Of a DNA stretch of 64,000 nucleotides, positions 24,501 through 35,868 are shown one piece after another (the first letter of the stretch is position 1; every line of letters begins with the position of its first letter). Origin of the DNA: Daucus carota subsp. sativus. Its lineage: Eukaryota; Streptophyta; Magnoliopsida; Apiales; Apiaceae. The DNA is taken from contig NC_030383.2 in NCBI RefSeq assembly GCF_001625215.2, positions 47,612,380 to 47,676,379 of the forward strand, written 5' to 3'. The notes below the pieces were generated by a model. The model saw only the letters and a list, made by a program, of their open reading frames with translations. It was not told where the DNA came from and did not search any database. The translations under genes were made by a program, and so were the position numbers.

Positions 24501-25445
24501 TTTAATATGATCAGTCGTCTTTCTTTCACAGTTTCCGCGTACTTGTTAGTTGTTACACATGAAATACCTAATTACAACTGTACAGCAAACTAGAAAAGGT
24601 CCGTGTTGAAATTGTACATATTATATGATTATATCCTATTTTTAACCAGGTGCCGAGTTATTATTCAGGGTAGTTGCCTAGTTGGGTTTGAAATTAATTC
24701 TTCTCGGGAATGGGAATAAGTACTGTTCTTAAAGGAGTAATATTAAGATTAAATTTAAGGGTCTACAGTTAACCTGGCCTTGTGTTTCCAAATGGAAGAC
24801 ACTTTTAATTAAATATGCCAATCTTCGAATGTTGCCCATTTTATCAATGTTTAGGCTTCACCCCCATAAGTGGTTGGTGGAGGGTTTTTGCATCTTTTTT
24901 TTTTTTTTGAATAATCTTTTTAGCATTTAAGATATGCTTGCAGAGTTCTGCTCACTTGTTTGTTTATTACTTGATGAGAAATTATTTAAAAAAAGGATTG
25001 CCAAGGGATGAGTTGACTTTTGTTATTGCGTGTTGACCAGATCATGTTTTTTTTAGCTCTATCCGCTGTTAGACCTGCAATTGTTTCCTGGCTTATATTC
25101 CATGGTGACAGGCTGACAGATACTTATTGCTCATTTTGATATGCTTGGCTACAGAATGTGAAGAAGACGAATCCTGGAATTAGCTTCACAGATGTTGGTA
25201 GAGTCCTCGGAGAAAGATGGAACAAGATGTCAGGTTTGTGTTTTTTCTGCTGTTCTTGAAGTCATTTTCGTTTTATCTGTGGTTTATATAACTAATTAAA
25301 ATGTTGGGCCTTTGTAGGCGAGGAGAAAGAAAGATACGAAGCAGATGCTAAGCAAGACAAGAAACGGTATACAGATGAAATGAAGGGATACAATAACCCC
25401 CAGGCAACGAAAGCAGATTCTGGAAATGATTCTGACAGTGATTAG
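18555..25445 (+). CDS. SSRP1: FACT complex subunit SSRP1
   Basis: Structure-specific recognition protein 1, the partner of SPT16 in the FACT histone chaperone. FACT loosens H2A-H2B during transcription and replication in the nucleus. I model 16 exons: 18555-18608, 19073-19258, 20611-20716, 21088-21224, 21678-21761, 21847-21941, 22050-22158, 22289-22375, 22476-22568, 22793-22990, 23134-23279, 23820-23967, 24119-24217, 24300-24485, 25155-25233 and 25318-25445. All have GT-AG junctions, total 1935 nt (644 aa), close to the 646 aa of the Arabidopsis protein. The product begins [18 protein letters not shown]. The POB3-type N-terminal and middle PH regions are complete ([43 protein letters not shown]). 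An acidic stretch (about 455-510), a Lys-rich linker and a single HMG box (from [17 protein letters not shown] near 555) follow. No frameshift or lost domain was seen. Confidence 0.97.
19337..19500. repeat. Imperfect tandem duplication in SSRP1 intron 2
   Basis: Two diverged copies with a period near 85 bp share TTTTTGGTATGA, GATACACCACATT and TTACTATTT-type blocks. It has no coding effect because it lies wholly inside intron 2. Confidence 0.5.
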
Positions 25446-25884
25446 GTTTAAATGAGAGTACTTTGAAGTTTAAACTGTAATATGGAAGTTATGATCTCTA
25501 TTATCTTCTTCTCTCGACTGTATTATTATTTTATCTTGTTATATATATTTTTAAATTAATTTTAATGTCTTGGGTATTCTTGAGGTGCCTGGGTAAGGAA
25601 AAATCAAAATCAATGTTTCTTTCTCCTTATGAATCGTAGTGTTGTTATTTATGTTTCCGGGGTGATGTACACTGGGGGATGATGTACACTGGGAGTGGGA
25701 ACATAGGAATACTTTTTTAATTAAAATTGTTTAGGAAATTTTATAAAAAAAAGATTTATTTTCATAAAAAATACATATTTATATTTTTTTAATCTGAAAA
25801 TAAGTATTAAAGATGTATGGAATACTTATTTTGAAACATATGTACTTATTGTTATAATTTTATATTTCGTCTAGAATTATGTAT
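25446..25884. other. SSRP1 3' region
   Basis: AT-rich sequence that should include the SSRP1 3' UTR. It holds a short direct repeat (GATGTACACTGGG twice, about 25662-25692). No gene is present before the retrotransposon target site. Confidence 0.5.
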
Positions 25885-25889
25885 GTATT

Positions 25890-27231
25890 TGTAATGCATC
25901 AGGTTAGTTGGTTTTATAAATAATAGTAAGAGTTGGCACTACCTTGGTAAATAGAGTAATTAATTAAAATAGTGGTGTGAAAGTTTGTTAGATATTAAAT
26001 TAGTTTAAAATTTAGCTATAAAGTTGTCATATTAATAATAATACAAATAAATGGGATTTTTTTGGATATCTTTATAATAGTTTTTATTAAGTGCTAAGAA
26101 TTGATTTATTAAAAGGAAAATAGAAAGAAAGAAAAAAAAAAAAAGAGAAAAGAGCAACAAGCATCAGGTGCCAGGTCAGTGAGGACATAGACAGGGGAGA
26201 GGAAAATTAGGGGTTTATTTCCAAAAGCAGAGAGAAGGATAGATACAGAGGGAAAACAAAGAACAAGTAGTAATCAAGAATTAGAAAGAAGTAAGCACAA
26301 AGAAGAGAAGGCAGGCAAGTCCTTCACTCTCTTCTTCCCTCTCTCTTTTAATGGTTTTTTTCGTAGTCTACTCTGTTCTCCCTTGTTTCTGTTGCTTTGA
26401 TTGTTGGTTTCCAGTTGAGGTTTGTGAACTTCTTCTTATTTCTTTTTAATTTGGTAGCCTTATTGTGAATTATAGTGAGCTCTATTGAAATTAAAAGGGA
26501 TTTTTGATGTGGTCGAGTAACAAGCATCACTTTGTCTCCACTTTCTTATCCTGATGAGTAAATTGCTAGCTATGTATTGGCTCTTGTGATAAACATAGAA
26601 GGTATATAATCTTTTCTACTTGATGGCTTTCGATTATGTTTTATGTGGCTAAATGATGGTAATCAGCCACAAATGATGGATTTAGTACATGCATGTTACA
26701 TAGTTGATGGCCACTAGAGCTGATCACTCTAGTAAATGAAGGTTACATGATTGCGAGTATATTTTTATCTTCATTCGTTGCTTTATTGGTGTGCTTGCCT
26801 ACTCCTGTTTCCTACAAAATTGAAATATTTCCTGTGTTTATCTTATCGGACTTGCTGGGCATATCCATGCTCATTTTTGTGATGATTTATGGTTTTCAGA
26901 AAAACACCAGAACTAGAGCAAAAGTACAAGCGGGCTGGGTAGTCTAATATCTTCCTACTTTTGATCATACAATTTGGATGTGTGAAGTGAGCAGATGACT
27001 TTTGAATTTTGTACCAGGAGGTGTGATAGTTTGTACTAGTTTTAGGCTAGTATTGTATAAAGTTGGCTAGTTAAAATCTTGATTTCGGTAGTTGCTGCTA
27101 TGTATAGGCTGTAGACCTGGGAACCTCTCCTGATTTGTAAAATCTTGTAATGATCTAACTTGAAGGTTTTTAGCTGTTTATTTTTATTTTATTTTTTTTG
27201 TGTTTGTTATGATTGGAATCAGGCTGTTACA
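25890..27231 (+). repeat. Chromovirus LTR 1 (5' outer)
   Basis: Begins TGTAATGCATCAGG and ends GGCTGTTACA, so the ends are TGTAA/TTACA inverted. Length is 1342 bp. It has a pure A run near 26132 and purine-rich then pyrimidine-rich blocks. It is nearly identical to the other two LTRs apart from homopolymer lengths. Confidence 0.95.
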
Positions 27232-27235
27232 AGTT

Positions 27236-27247
27236 TGGTATCAGAGC
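27236..27247 (+). promoter_or_regulatory. Primer binding site, unit 1
   Basis: TGGTATCAGAGC lies 4 nt after LTR 1 and is complementary to the 3' end of initiator tRNA-Met, the usual primer for minus-strand synthesis in this group. About 520 bp of untranslated leader follows before gag. Confidence 0.9.
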
Positions 27248-27771
27248 TTAGGATTTAGAGAACATAGCAGCATAGGATTTTACAACCAGGATCTTTAGGA
27301 AGTGGGAAAAAAAAAATTATTAGGTTCTTATTTGTTTGAGTATTTCCTCCATGTGGTTGTGCTCGTTTATTTTGGTTTGTTGAAATTTATTTATATGCAG
27401 GGCCCAGGTACAATAAAAGAATTCAGAATTTTATAGGACTTAAAATACCCTTCCTTGTTTCTGTTATACTCCTTCCTGACTAGCTATATGGTGTAGATTT
27501 CTATTTTGGTTGACCTCTGATTGTCGGATTAGCATTTAGTATATTGTATTGAATAACAGCATATTCAGCTACTTGTAAGACGAATCAGAGGTATGATTAT
27601 TACACTATTACGCTTCTGTGACTTGATCATTATTATGCGGAGTTCAAAACCGGTAACGGTCCTTATCGCTTGCAACTCTATTTGTGAGTGATTACATTGA
27701 GCTGTTGAACCCAAGTACAATAATATTATGTTGATATCCCTGGACGGACAGCCAACTAGTCTAATTTTAAA

Positions 27772-29496
27772 ATGATTTTGTTTTCGTATAGCTCGAAAAG
27801 AACAAAGAACAACAAAATGCCACAGCGGAGAGAATCACATGATCCTATACAACAGTTAACGGAAGTGCTTCAACAAGTTGTAGGGAGTAATCGGGCTGAA
27901 AGAATCTCACCTTTTAAGCATTTCAAGGACACGCAACCACCAGAATTTCGCGGTACAACGGATCCAGCAGAGGCACAAGGGTGGATTAAAGAAATTGAAA
28001 AATCTTTTAGAGTTGCACAAACACCAGATAACTTGAAAACAAATTTCGCAGCTTATATGCTAAAGGGAGAGGCGAACTTTTGGTGGGAATCAGTTGAACA
28101 AAGAGAAGATGCAGTGGTTATACAGTGGTCCAGATTTAAGGAATTGTTTCTTGAAAAATATTTTCCAAAATGCTTGGAAAATAAAATGGAAATTAAATTT
28201 CTTGAACTCAAGCAAGGTGACATGAGCGTAACGGAATATGAAGCAAAATTTACAGAGTTGTCGAGGTATGCTCTTCACCATGTTCAGGATGAGAAAAGAA
28301 AGGCGCGAAGATTTGAGCAAGGTCTTAAACCATGGATTTATCAAAAAGTTGCTGTTTTTGAGCTCGAAAATTATGCAGCAGTAGTTCAAAAGGCTTTAAT
28401 TGTTGAAGGGAGCTCTGAGCATTATATCAATTACAAAGAAGACAGGAAAAGGAAGGGTGAAGATGTAGGTAGTGAGCGTGATGGGGGTAAATTCAGAAAA
28501 GTAAATCAATTCAAGAAAATGAAAGGTGGGAATTCAGCAAAAGGAAAAGAAGATAAGGCAGAATTTGGAAGCAATGGGTGCAAGTACTGTGGAAAGAAAC
28601 ACGGAGGAGTATGCACAAAAAGGAACAATACTTGCTTTAATTGTGGGCTGGTCGGACATTTAGCGGTAGCGTGTAAGAAACCTAAGACTAATCGCTGTTT
28701 CAAATGCGGAAAAGAAGGTCATTTTGCAAAAGAATGTCCGCAAAATGAAGAAAAACCACATGAAGAAAAAGAATGGAAGGGATCAGCTGGAACGCAGCCA
28801 AGGAACAAGGCCACTGCTCGCACTTTCAATATGTCGGTACATGATGCGCTTGAAGCGAATGATGTCATAACAGGTACATTTATGATTTCCTCGGTAAATG
28901 CTTATGTCTTGATCGATACAGGCGCAACTAAATCATTTGTTTCTACCCAATTTGTTAATAATAATAAGTTGCAAGTAGAAAAACTTCCTGAGACCTTATA
29001 TGTTGAAACCGCAAATGAGGAAGTTCTTATGGCAGATAGTATAGTGAACAAGTGTCCTATTCTAATAAATGAGTGTCAACTTTTTGTTGACCTGATTCCT
29101 ATCAACTTAAAAGAGTTTGACGCTATTATTGGAATGGACTGGCTACACAAACATGAAGCCTGCATTAATTGTCAAAGAAAATTGGTGACAATCAAGTCAC
29201 CAAACGGGAAGAAAATTCTATTTCGTGGCCAAAAGAAGCAAGGCCCTGGACGATACTTAACAATTGTCCAAGCAATGAGGCACATACAGAAGGGTGGCGT
29301 GGGATTCTTAGCTCACATTCGGGACACGTCTCAATCACTACCTAAAATTGAAGAAGTTCCGATTGCACGCGAATTTGTTGATGTTTTTCCAGAAGAACTA
29401 CCTGGAATGCCACCTGATCGAGAGATCGACTTCGCAATTGACCAGGTGCTGCTCCTATTTCCAAGACACCGTATAGAATGGCGCCAAGTGAGATGA
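27772..29496 (+). CDS. Chromovirus Gag-protease, unit 1
   Basis: 574 codons from the first ATG; the Met at codon 16 (MPQRRESHD) is the more usual start. Order: Retrotrans_gag core ([27 protein letters not shown]; about 50-230), a basic linker, and a CCHC-type region with [14 protein letters not shown] near residue 288 and [14 protein letters not shown] near 309. An aspartic protease with the catalytic triad D-T-G near 382 ([13 protein letters not shown]) follows. The frame ends in the linker before reverse transcriptase, where it overlaps the pol frame by 19 nt in the -1 register. Frame loss by a short deletion is likelier than programmed slippage, because no canonical slippery heptamer is visible. 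Confidence 0.9.
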   Translation: MILFSYSSKRTKNNKMPQRRESHDPIQQLTEVLQQVVGSNRAERISPFKHFKDTQPPEFRGTTDPAEAQGWIKEIEKSFRVAQTPDNLKTNFAAYMLKGEANFWWESVEQREDAVVIQWSRFKELFLEKYFPKCLENKMEIKFLELKQGDMSVTEYEAKFTELSRYALHHVQDEKRKARRFEQGLKPWIYQKVAVFELENYAAVVQKALIVEGSSEHYINYKEDRKRKGEDVGSERDGGKFRKVNQFKKMKGGNSAKGKEDKAEFGSNGCKYCGKKHGGVCTKRNNTCFNCGLVGHLAVACKKPKTNRCFKCGKEGHFAKECPQNEEKPHEEKEWKGSAGTQPRNKATARTFNMSVHDALEANDVITGTFMISSVNAYVLIDTGATKSFVSTQFVNNNKLQVEKLPETLYVETANEEVLMADSIVNKCPILINECQLFVDLIPINLKEFDAIIGMDWLHKHEACINCQRKLVTIKSPNGKKILFRGQKKQGPGRYLTIVQAMRHIQKGGVGFLAHIRDTSQSLPKIEEVPIAREFVDVFPEELPGMPPDREIDFAIDQVLLLFPRHRIEWRQVR

Positions 29497-32249
29497 AGGA
29501 ATTGATGGTGCAATTGAAAGATATGTTGGAGAAAAGGATCATACGGCCTAGTGTATCACCGTGGGGAGCTCCTGTCTTATTCGTCAAGAAGAAGGATGGA
29601 TCAATGCGACTTTGCATAGATTATCGCGAACTAAACAAAGTAACGATAAAGAATAAATACCCCTTGCCACGAATTGACGATTTATTTGATCAATTAAAAG
29701 GAGCATCATATTTTTCGAAGATTGATTTGAGATCCGGATATCACCAATTGAAAGTTAAGCCCGAGGATGTGCCAAAGACAGCATTTAGAACTCGGTACGG
29801 GCATTACGAGTTCTTGGTGTTACCTTTCGGATTAACAAACGCACCTGCTGTGTTTATGGACCTCATGAATCGTGTGTTTCAAGATTATTTGGATAAATTC
29901 GTGATTGTATTCATTGATGACATCTTAATCTACTCAAAGACTCGGGAAGATCATGAAAAACACCTGAGATTAGTTTTAGAAAGGCTGCGTGAAAAGAAGC
30001 TTTATGCAAAATTTTCCAAATGTGAATTTTGGCTCAGAAAAGTACAATTCCTCGGACATATTGTCAGTGAATCAGGGATAGAAGTTGATCCTGCAAAAGT
30101 GGAAGCTGTTATGAAATGGGAAACTCCAAAATCAGCGACAGAAATTCGAAGTTTTCTTGGTCTAGCCGGATACTACCGAAGATTCATTCAGAATTTTTCG
30201 AAGATAGCTGAACCATTGACCAGATTAACGAGGAAGGACGTCAAATTCATTTGGAGTGAAGAATGTGAATCTAGTTTTCAGACATTGAAAGAAAAATTAG
30301 TTAGTGCACCAATACTTGTTCTACCAGATTCATCGGGAGGATTTAAAATATATAGTGACGCTTCTCATAATGGTCTAGGGTGTGTTTTAATGCAACATGG
30401 AAGAGTTGTGGCATATGCTTCAAGGCAGTTAAAGGACTACGAAAAAAAGTACCCAACTCATGATTTGGAGCTCGCTGCTGTGGTATTTGCACTTAAGATA
30501 TGGCGGCATTACTTGTATGGCGAAAAATGTGAAATTTACACGGACCATAAAAGTTTAAAATATCTATTTACACAACGAGAATTGAATATGCGTCAACGGA
30601 GGTGGCTGGAACTCCTTAAGGACTATGATTGCACAATTAATTACCACCCCGGAAGAGCTAACTTAGTGGCTGATGCTTTAAGTCGAAAAGAAAAGATCAG
30701 ACAAATTACTTCAAGCTTGAAGAAAGAATTTGATAGGCTGGAAATAGAACTGGTCACATCACTTCAACTTAAAGAAAAAGAAAAGCAGGAAAGTGATAAA
30801 ACTCTCATGGAGAAAATTCTGGAGTCGCAAATGAGAAGCAGCGGAAAAGAAAAGATTGAGAAATTAATTAAGGCAGAAAAGAATTCTGATTTTCATGTTA
30901 ACAAAGACGGAATTATTCTTTATAGACAAAGAGTTTGGATTCCAAGTGATTCAGCCTTGAAAGAAGAAATACTAGATGAAGCTCACAATTCACGTTATTC
31001 TATCCATCCCGGAAGTACGAAGATGTACCAAGATTTAAAAAGACAATTTTGGTGGGAAGGAATAAAGAAAGATGTGGCTGAATGGGTGGAAAAATGTCTA
31101 ACATGCCAAAGAGTCAAGGCTGAACACCAGAGGCCCAGCGGACTTTTGCAACCGCTAGAAATACCAGAATGGAAATGGGATCAAATAACGATGGATTTTG
31201 TCACAGGCTTGCCAGCGACGCGTCAGGGATTTAATGCTATTTGGGTAATTGTGGACCGGCTCACAAAATCAGCCCACTTTTTGCCAATTAAAGAAAAGTA
31301 TGATGTCGCAAAGTTGGTGCAGATTTATATGGATGAAATTGTAACAAGACATGGAGTACCATCAACGATAGTTTCTGACCGAGATGCAAGATTTACATCA
31401 ACATTTTGGAGAAAATTACAAGAGAGTCTCGGTACAAAAGTATGCCTCAGTACCGCCTATCATCCACAAAGCGATGGGCAAAGTGAAAGGACGATACAAA
31501 CCCTCGAGGACATGCTTCGAGCATGTGCGCTGGACTTCAAAGGAAATTGGGCAGAACACCTACCGCTGGTGGAATTCGCGTACAATAATAGCTATCATTC
31601 AAGTATAGGGATGCCACCATACGAGGCCTTATATGGAAGAAAGTGCCGCACACCTTTATGTTGGAACGATGTAGGTGAAGCAAAATTATTGGGGCCTGAA
31701 CTAGTAGAAAAGACGGTAGACTCTATTCAAATCATAAGAAGAAGATTAAAATCAGCTCAAGATCGACAAAAGCAGTATGCTGACAGAAAAAGGAAAGATA
31801 AAAGTTTTGAAACCGGAGACCATGTACTTCTCAAGATCTCGCCGTGGAGAGGGTTGCATCGATTTGGAAAGAAAGGGAAACTTGCCCCTAGATATTTGGG
31901 ACCTTTTGAAGTATTGAGAAAGGTAGGAAAAGTTGCTTACGAGTTGGCCTTACCTCCTGATATGAGAGTTCATAATACATTTCACGTTTCGCTGCTCAAA
32001 CCTTATAAGCATGACGACAAGCATGTACTCGCATATGAGCCGTGCCAAATTCGGGAAGATTTATCGTATCAGGAAATCCCAATAAAGGTACTGGAAAAGA
32101 AGGAGTTTACTCTTCGAAATAGAACCATACCATGTTTGAAGGTCGCATGGAAAGATCGACCTATCGGAGAAGCCACATGGGAATCTGAAAGTGAAATCAA
32201 GAAGAAGTACCCGCAACTCCTTTTCAATTTCGAGGACGAAATTAATTAA
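29478..32249 (+). CDS. Chromovirus reverse transcriptase-RNase H-integrase, unit 1
   Basis: 923 codons, uninterrupted. Reverse transcriptase begins near residue 20 ([20 protein letters not shown]) and its active-site pair is D147-D148 in FIDDILIYS. RNase H follows ([24 protein letters not shown]). Integrase has the His-Cys zinc region ([16 protein letters not shown]) and a DD35E triad at D573, D634 and E670. The C-terminus holds the [10 protein letters not shown] motif and a chromodomain-like end ([19 protein letters not shown]) that directs chromovirus insertion into particular chromatin. The ATG is probably not a native start, since pol is normally made as a Gag-Pol polyprotein. Confidence 0.9.
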   Translation: MAPSEMKELMVQLKDMLEKRIIRPSVSPWGAPVLFVKKKDGSMRLCIDYRELNKVTIKNKYPLPRIDDLFDQLKGASYFSKIDLRSGYHQLKVKPEDVPKTAFRTRYGHYEFLVLPFGLTNAPAVFMDLMNRVFQDYLDKFVIVFIDDILIYSKTREDHEKHLRLVLERLREKKLYAKFSKCEFWLRKVQFLGHIVSESGIEVDPAKVEAVMKWETPKSATEIRSFLGLAGYYRRFIQNFSKIAEPLTRLTRKDVKFIWSEECESSFQTLKEKLVSAPILVLPDSSGGFKIYSDASHNGLGCVLMQHGRVVAYASRQLKDYEKKYPTHDLELAAVVFALKIWRHYLYGEKCEIYTDHKSLKYLFTQRELNMRQRRWLELLKDYDCTINYHPGRANLVADALSRKEKIRQITSSLKKEFDRLEIELVTSLQLKEKEKQESDKTLMEKILESQMRSSGKEKIEKLIKAEKNSDFHVNKDGIILYRQRVWIPSDSALKEEILDEAHNSRYSIHPGSTKMYQDLKRQFWWEGIKKDVAEWVEKCLTCQRVKAEHQRPSGLLQPLEIPEWKWDQITMDFVTGLPATRQGFNAIWVIVDRLTKSAHFLPIKEKYDVAKLVQIYMDEIVTRHGVPSTIVSDRDARFTSTFWRKLQESLGTKVCLSTAYHPQSDGQSERTIQTLEDMLRACALDFKGNWAEHLPLVEFAYNNSYHSSIGMPPYEALYGRKCRTPLCWNDVGEAKLLGPELVEKTVDSIQIIRRRLKSAQDRQKQYADRKRKDKSFETGDHVLLKISPWRGLHRFGKKGKLAPRYLGPFEVLRKVGKVAYELALPPDMRVHNTFHVSLLKPYKHDDKHVLAYEPCQIREDLSYQEIPIKVLEKKEFTLRNRTIPCLKVAWKDRPIGEATWESESEIKKKYPQLLFNFEDEIN

Positions 32250-32260
32250 GGAGGGGAGAA
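32248..32260 (+). promoter_or_regulatory. Polypurine tract, unit 1
   Basis: AAGGAGGGGAGAA lies immediately before the central LTR and follows the pol stop. This is the expected site for plus-strand priming. Confidence 0.85.
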
Positions 32261-33605
32261 TGTAATGCATCAGGTTAGTTGGTTTTATAAATAATAGTAA
32301 GAGTTGGCACTACCTTGGTAAATAGAGTAATTAATTAAAATAGTGGTGTGAAAGTTTGTTAGATATTAAATTAGTTTAAAATTTAGCTATAAAGTTGTCA
32401 TATTAATAATAATACAAATAAATGGGATTTTTTTGGATATCTTTATAATAGTTTTTATTAAGTGCTAAGAATTGATTTATTAAAAGGAAAATAGAAAGAA
32501 AGAAAAAAAAAAAAAAAGAGAAAAGAGCAACAAGCATCAGGTGCCAGGTCAGTGAGGACATAGACAGGGGAGAGGAAAATTAGGGGTTTATTTCCAAAAG
32601 CAGAGAGAAGGATAGATACAGAGGGAAAACAAAGAACAAGTAGTAATCAAGAATTAGAAAGAAGTAAGCACAAAGAAGAGAAGGCAGGCAAGTCCTTCAC
32701 TCTCTTCTTCCCTCTCTCTTTTAATGGTTTTTTTCGTAGTCTACTCTGTTCTCCCTTGTTTCTGTTGCTTTGATTGTTGGTTTCCAGTTGAGGTTTGTGA
32801 ACTTCTTCTTATTTCTTTTTAATTTGGTAGCCTTATTGTGAATTATAGTGAGCTCTATTGAAATTAAAAGGGATTTTTGATGTGGTCGAGTAACAAGCAT
32901 CACTTTGTCTCCACTTTCTTATCCTGATGAGTAAATTGCTAGCTATGTATTGGCTCTTGTGATAAACATAGAAGGTATATAATCTTTTCTACTTGATGGC
33001 TTTCGATTATGTTTTATGTGGCTAAATGATGGTAATCAGCCACAAATGATGGATTTAGTACATGCATGTTACATAGTTGATGGCCACTAGAGCTGATCAC
33101 TCTAGTAAATGAAGGTTACATGATTGCGAGTATATTTTTATCTTCATTCGTTGCTTTATTGGTGTGCTTGCCTACTCCTGTTTCCTACAAAATTGAAATA
33201 TTTCCTGTGTTTATCTTATCGGACTTGCTGGGCATATCCATGCTCATTTTTGTGATGATTTATGGTTTTCAGAAAAACACCAGAACTAGAGCAAAAGTAC
33301 AAGCGGGCTGGGTAGTCTAATATCTTCCTACTTTTGATCATACAATTTGGATGTGTGAAGTGAGCAGATGACTTTTGAATTTTGTACCAGGAGGTGTGAT
33401 AGTTTGTACTAGTTTTAGGCTAGTATTGTATAAAGTTGGCTAGTTAAAATCTTGATTTCGGTAGTTGCTGCTATGTATAGGCTGTAGACCTGGGAACCTC
33501 TCCTGATTTGTAAAATCTTGTAATGATCTAACTTGAAGGTTTTTAGCTGTTTATTTTTATTTTATTTTTTTTTGTGTTTGTTATGATTGGAATCAGGCTG
33601 TTACA
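32261..33605 (+). repeat. Chromovirus LTR 2 (shared, central)
   Basis: 1345 bp with the same termini as LTR 1. It is preceded by the unit 1 polypurine tract and followed by a second primer binding site, so it acts as both 3' LTR of unit 1 and 5' LTR of unit 2. No target-site duplication flanks it. Confidence 0.95.
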
Positions 33606-33609
33606 AGTT

Positions 33610-33621
33610 TGGTATCAGAGC
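33610..33621 (+). promoter_or_regulatory. Primer binding site, unit 2
   Basis: TGGTATCAGAGC again lies 4 nt after the LTR, identical to unit 1. Confidence 0.9.
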
Positions 33622-34143
33622 TTAGGATTTAGAGAACATAGCAGCATAGGATTTTACAACCAGGATCTTTAGGAAGTGGGAAAAAAAATTATTAGGTTCT
33701 TATTTGTTTGAGTATTTCCTCCATGTGGTTGTGCTCGTTTATTTTGGTTTGTTGAAATTTATTTATATGCAGGGCCCAGGTACAATAAAAGAATTCAGAA
33801 TTTTATAGGACTTAAAATACCCTTCCTTGTTTCTGTTATACTCCTTCCTGACTAGCTATATGGTGTAGATTTCTATTTTGGTTGACCTCTGATTGTCGGA
33901 TTAGCATTTAGTATATTGTATTGAATAACAGCATATTCAGCTACTTGTAAGACGAATCAGAGGTATGATTATTACACTATTACGCTTCTGTGACTTGATC
34001 ATTATTATGCGGAGTTCAAAACCGGTAACGGTCCTTATCGCTTGCAACTCTATTTGTGAGTGATTACATTGAGCTGTTGAACCCAAGTACAATAATATTA
34101 TGTTGATATCCCTGGACGGACAGCCAACTAGTCTAATTTTAAA

Positions 34144-35868
34144 ATGATTTTGTTTTCGTATAGCTCGAAAAGAACAAAGAACAACAAAATGCCACAGCGG
34201 AGAGAATCACATGATCCTATACAACAGTTAACGGAAGTGCTTCAACAAGTTGTAGGGAGTAATCGGGCTGAAAGAATCTCACCTTTTAAGCATTTCAAGG
34301 ACACGCAACCACCAGAATTTCGCGGTACAACGGATCCAGCAGAGGCACAAGGGTGGATTAAAGAAATTGAAAAATCTTTTAGAGTTGCACAAACACCAGA
34401 TAACTTGAAAACAAATTTCGCAGCTTATATGCTAAAGGGAGAGGCGAACTTTTGGTGGGAATCAGTTGAACAAAGAGAAGATGCAGTGGTTATACAGTGG
34501 TCCAGATTTAAGGAATTGTTTCTTGAAAAATATTTTCCAAAATGCTTGGAAAATAAAATGGAAATTAAATTTCTTGAACTCAAGCAAGGTGACATGAGCG
34601 TAACGGAATATGAAGCAAAATTTACAGAGTTGTCGAGGTATGCTCTTCACCATGTTCAGGATGAGAAAAGAAAGGCGCGAAGATTTGAGCAAGGTCTTAA
34701 ACCATGGATTTATCAAAAAGTTGCTGTTTTTGAGCTCGAAAATTATGCAGCAGTAGTTCAAAAGGCTTTAATTGTTGAAGGGAGCTCTGAGCATTATATC
34801 AATTACAAAGAAGACAGGAAAAGGAAGGGTGAAGACGTAGGTAGTGAGCGTGATGGGGGTAAATTCAGAAAAGTAAATCAATTCAAGAAAATGAAAGGTG
34901 GGAATTCAGCAAAAGGAAAAGAAGATAAGGCAGAATTTGGAAGCAATGGGTGCAAGTACTGTGGAAAGAAACACGGAGGAGTATGCACAAAAAGGAACAA
35001 TACTTGCTTTAATTGTGGGCTGGTCGGACATTTAGCGGTAGCGTGTAAGAAACCTAAGACTAATCGCTGTTTCAAATGCGGAAAAGAAGGTCATTTTGCA
35101 AAAGAATGTCCGCAAAATGAAGAAAAACCACATGAAGAAAAAGAATGGAAGGGATCAGCTGGAACGCAGCCAAGGAACAAGGCCACTGCTCGCACTTTCA
35201 ATATGTCGGTACATGATGCGCTTGAAGCGAATGATGTCATAACAGGTACATTTATGATTTCCTCGGTAAATGCTTATGTCTTGATCGATACAGGCGCAAC
35301 TAAATCATTTGTTTCTACCCAATTTGTTAATAATAATAAGTTGCAAGTAGAAAAACTTCCTGAGACCTTATATGTTGAAACCGCAAATGAGGAAGTTCTT
35401 ATGGCAGATAGTATAGTGAACAAGTGTCCTATTCTAATAAATGAGTGTCAACTTTTTGTTGACCTGATTCCTATCAACTTAAAAGAGTTTGACGCTATTA
35501 TTGGAATGGACTGGCTACACAAACATGAAGCCTGCATTAATTGTCAAAGAAAATTGGTGACAATCAAGTCACCAAACGGGAAGAAAATTCTATTTCGTGG
35601 CCAAAAGAAGCAAGGCCCTGGACGATACTTAACAATTGTCCAAGCAATGAGGCACATACAGAAGGGTGGCGTGGGATTCTTAGCTCACATTCGGGACACG
35701 TCTCAATCACTACCTAAAATTGAAGAAGTTCCGATTGCACGCGAATTTGTTGATGTTTTTCCAGAAGAACTACCTGGAATGCCACCTGATCGAGAGATCG
35801 ACTTCGCAATTGACCAGGTGCTGCTCCTATTTCCAAGACACCGTATAGAATGGCGCCAAGTGAGATGA
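34144..35868 (+). CDS. Chromovirus Gag-protease, unit 2
   Basis: The translated sequence is the same as unit 1. The only coding difference I noticed is a silent T/C change in an Asp codon (GAT at 28461-28463 versus GAC at the matching place near 34833). It carries the same frame break before reverse transcriptase, so the break existed before the unit was duplicated. Confidence 0.9.
   Translation: MILFSYSSKRTKNNKMPQRRESHDPIQQLTEVLQQVVGSNRAERISPFKHFKDTQPPEFRGTTDPAEAQGWIKEIEKSFRVAQTPDNLKTNFAAYMLKGEANFWWESVEQREDAVVIQWSRFKELFLEKYFPKCLENKMEIKFLELKQGDMSVTEYEAKFTELSRYALHHVQDEKRKARRFEQGLKPWIYQKVAVFELENYAAVVQKALIVEGSSEHYINYKEDRKRKGEDVGSERDGGKFRKVNQFKKMKGGNSAKGKEDKAEFGSNGCKYCGKKHGGVCTKRNNTCFNCGLVGHLAVACKKPKTNRCFKCGKEGHFAKECPQNEEKPHEEKEWKGSAGTQPRNKATARTFNMSVHDALEANDVITGTFMISSVNAYVLIDTGATKSFVSTQFVNNNKLQVEKLPETLYVETANEEVLMADSIVNKCPILINECQLFVDLIPINLKEFDAIIGMDWLHKHEACINCQRKLVTIKSPNGKKILFRGQKKQGPGRYLTIVQAMRHIQKGGVGFLAHIRDTSQSLPKIEEVPIAREFVDVFPEELPGMPPDREIDFAIDQVLLLFPRHRIEWRQVR

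Noticed and set aside
26747-26947. 66-codon frame with hydrophobic segments in each LTR (also at 33120 and 39488)
   Set aside because: It recurs only because the LTR is repeated. No relation to a known LTR-encoded protein and no sign of selection can be judged from identical copies.
28090-28703. Antisense frames inside gag (and copies in unit 2)
   Set aside because: Shadow frames opposite a coding region with clear Gag motifs.
31384-31608. Overlapping small frame inside pol (also at 37756)
   Set aside because: Shadow of the integrase frame.
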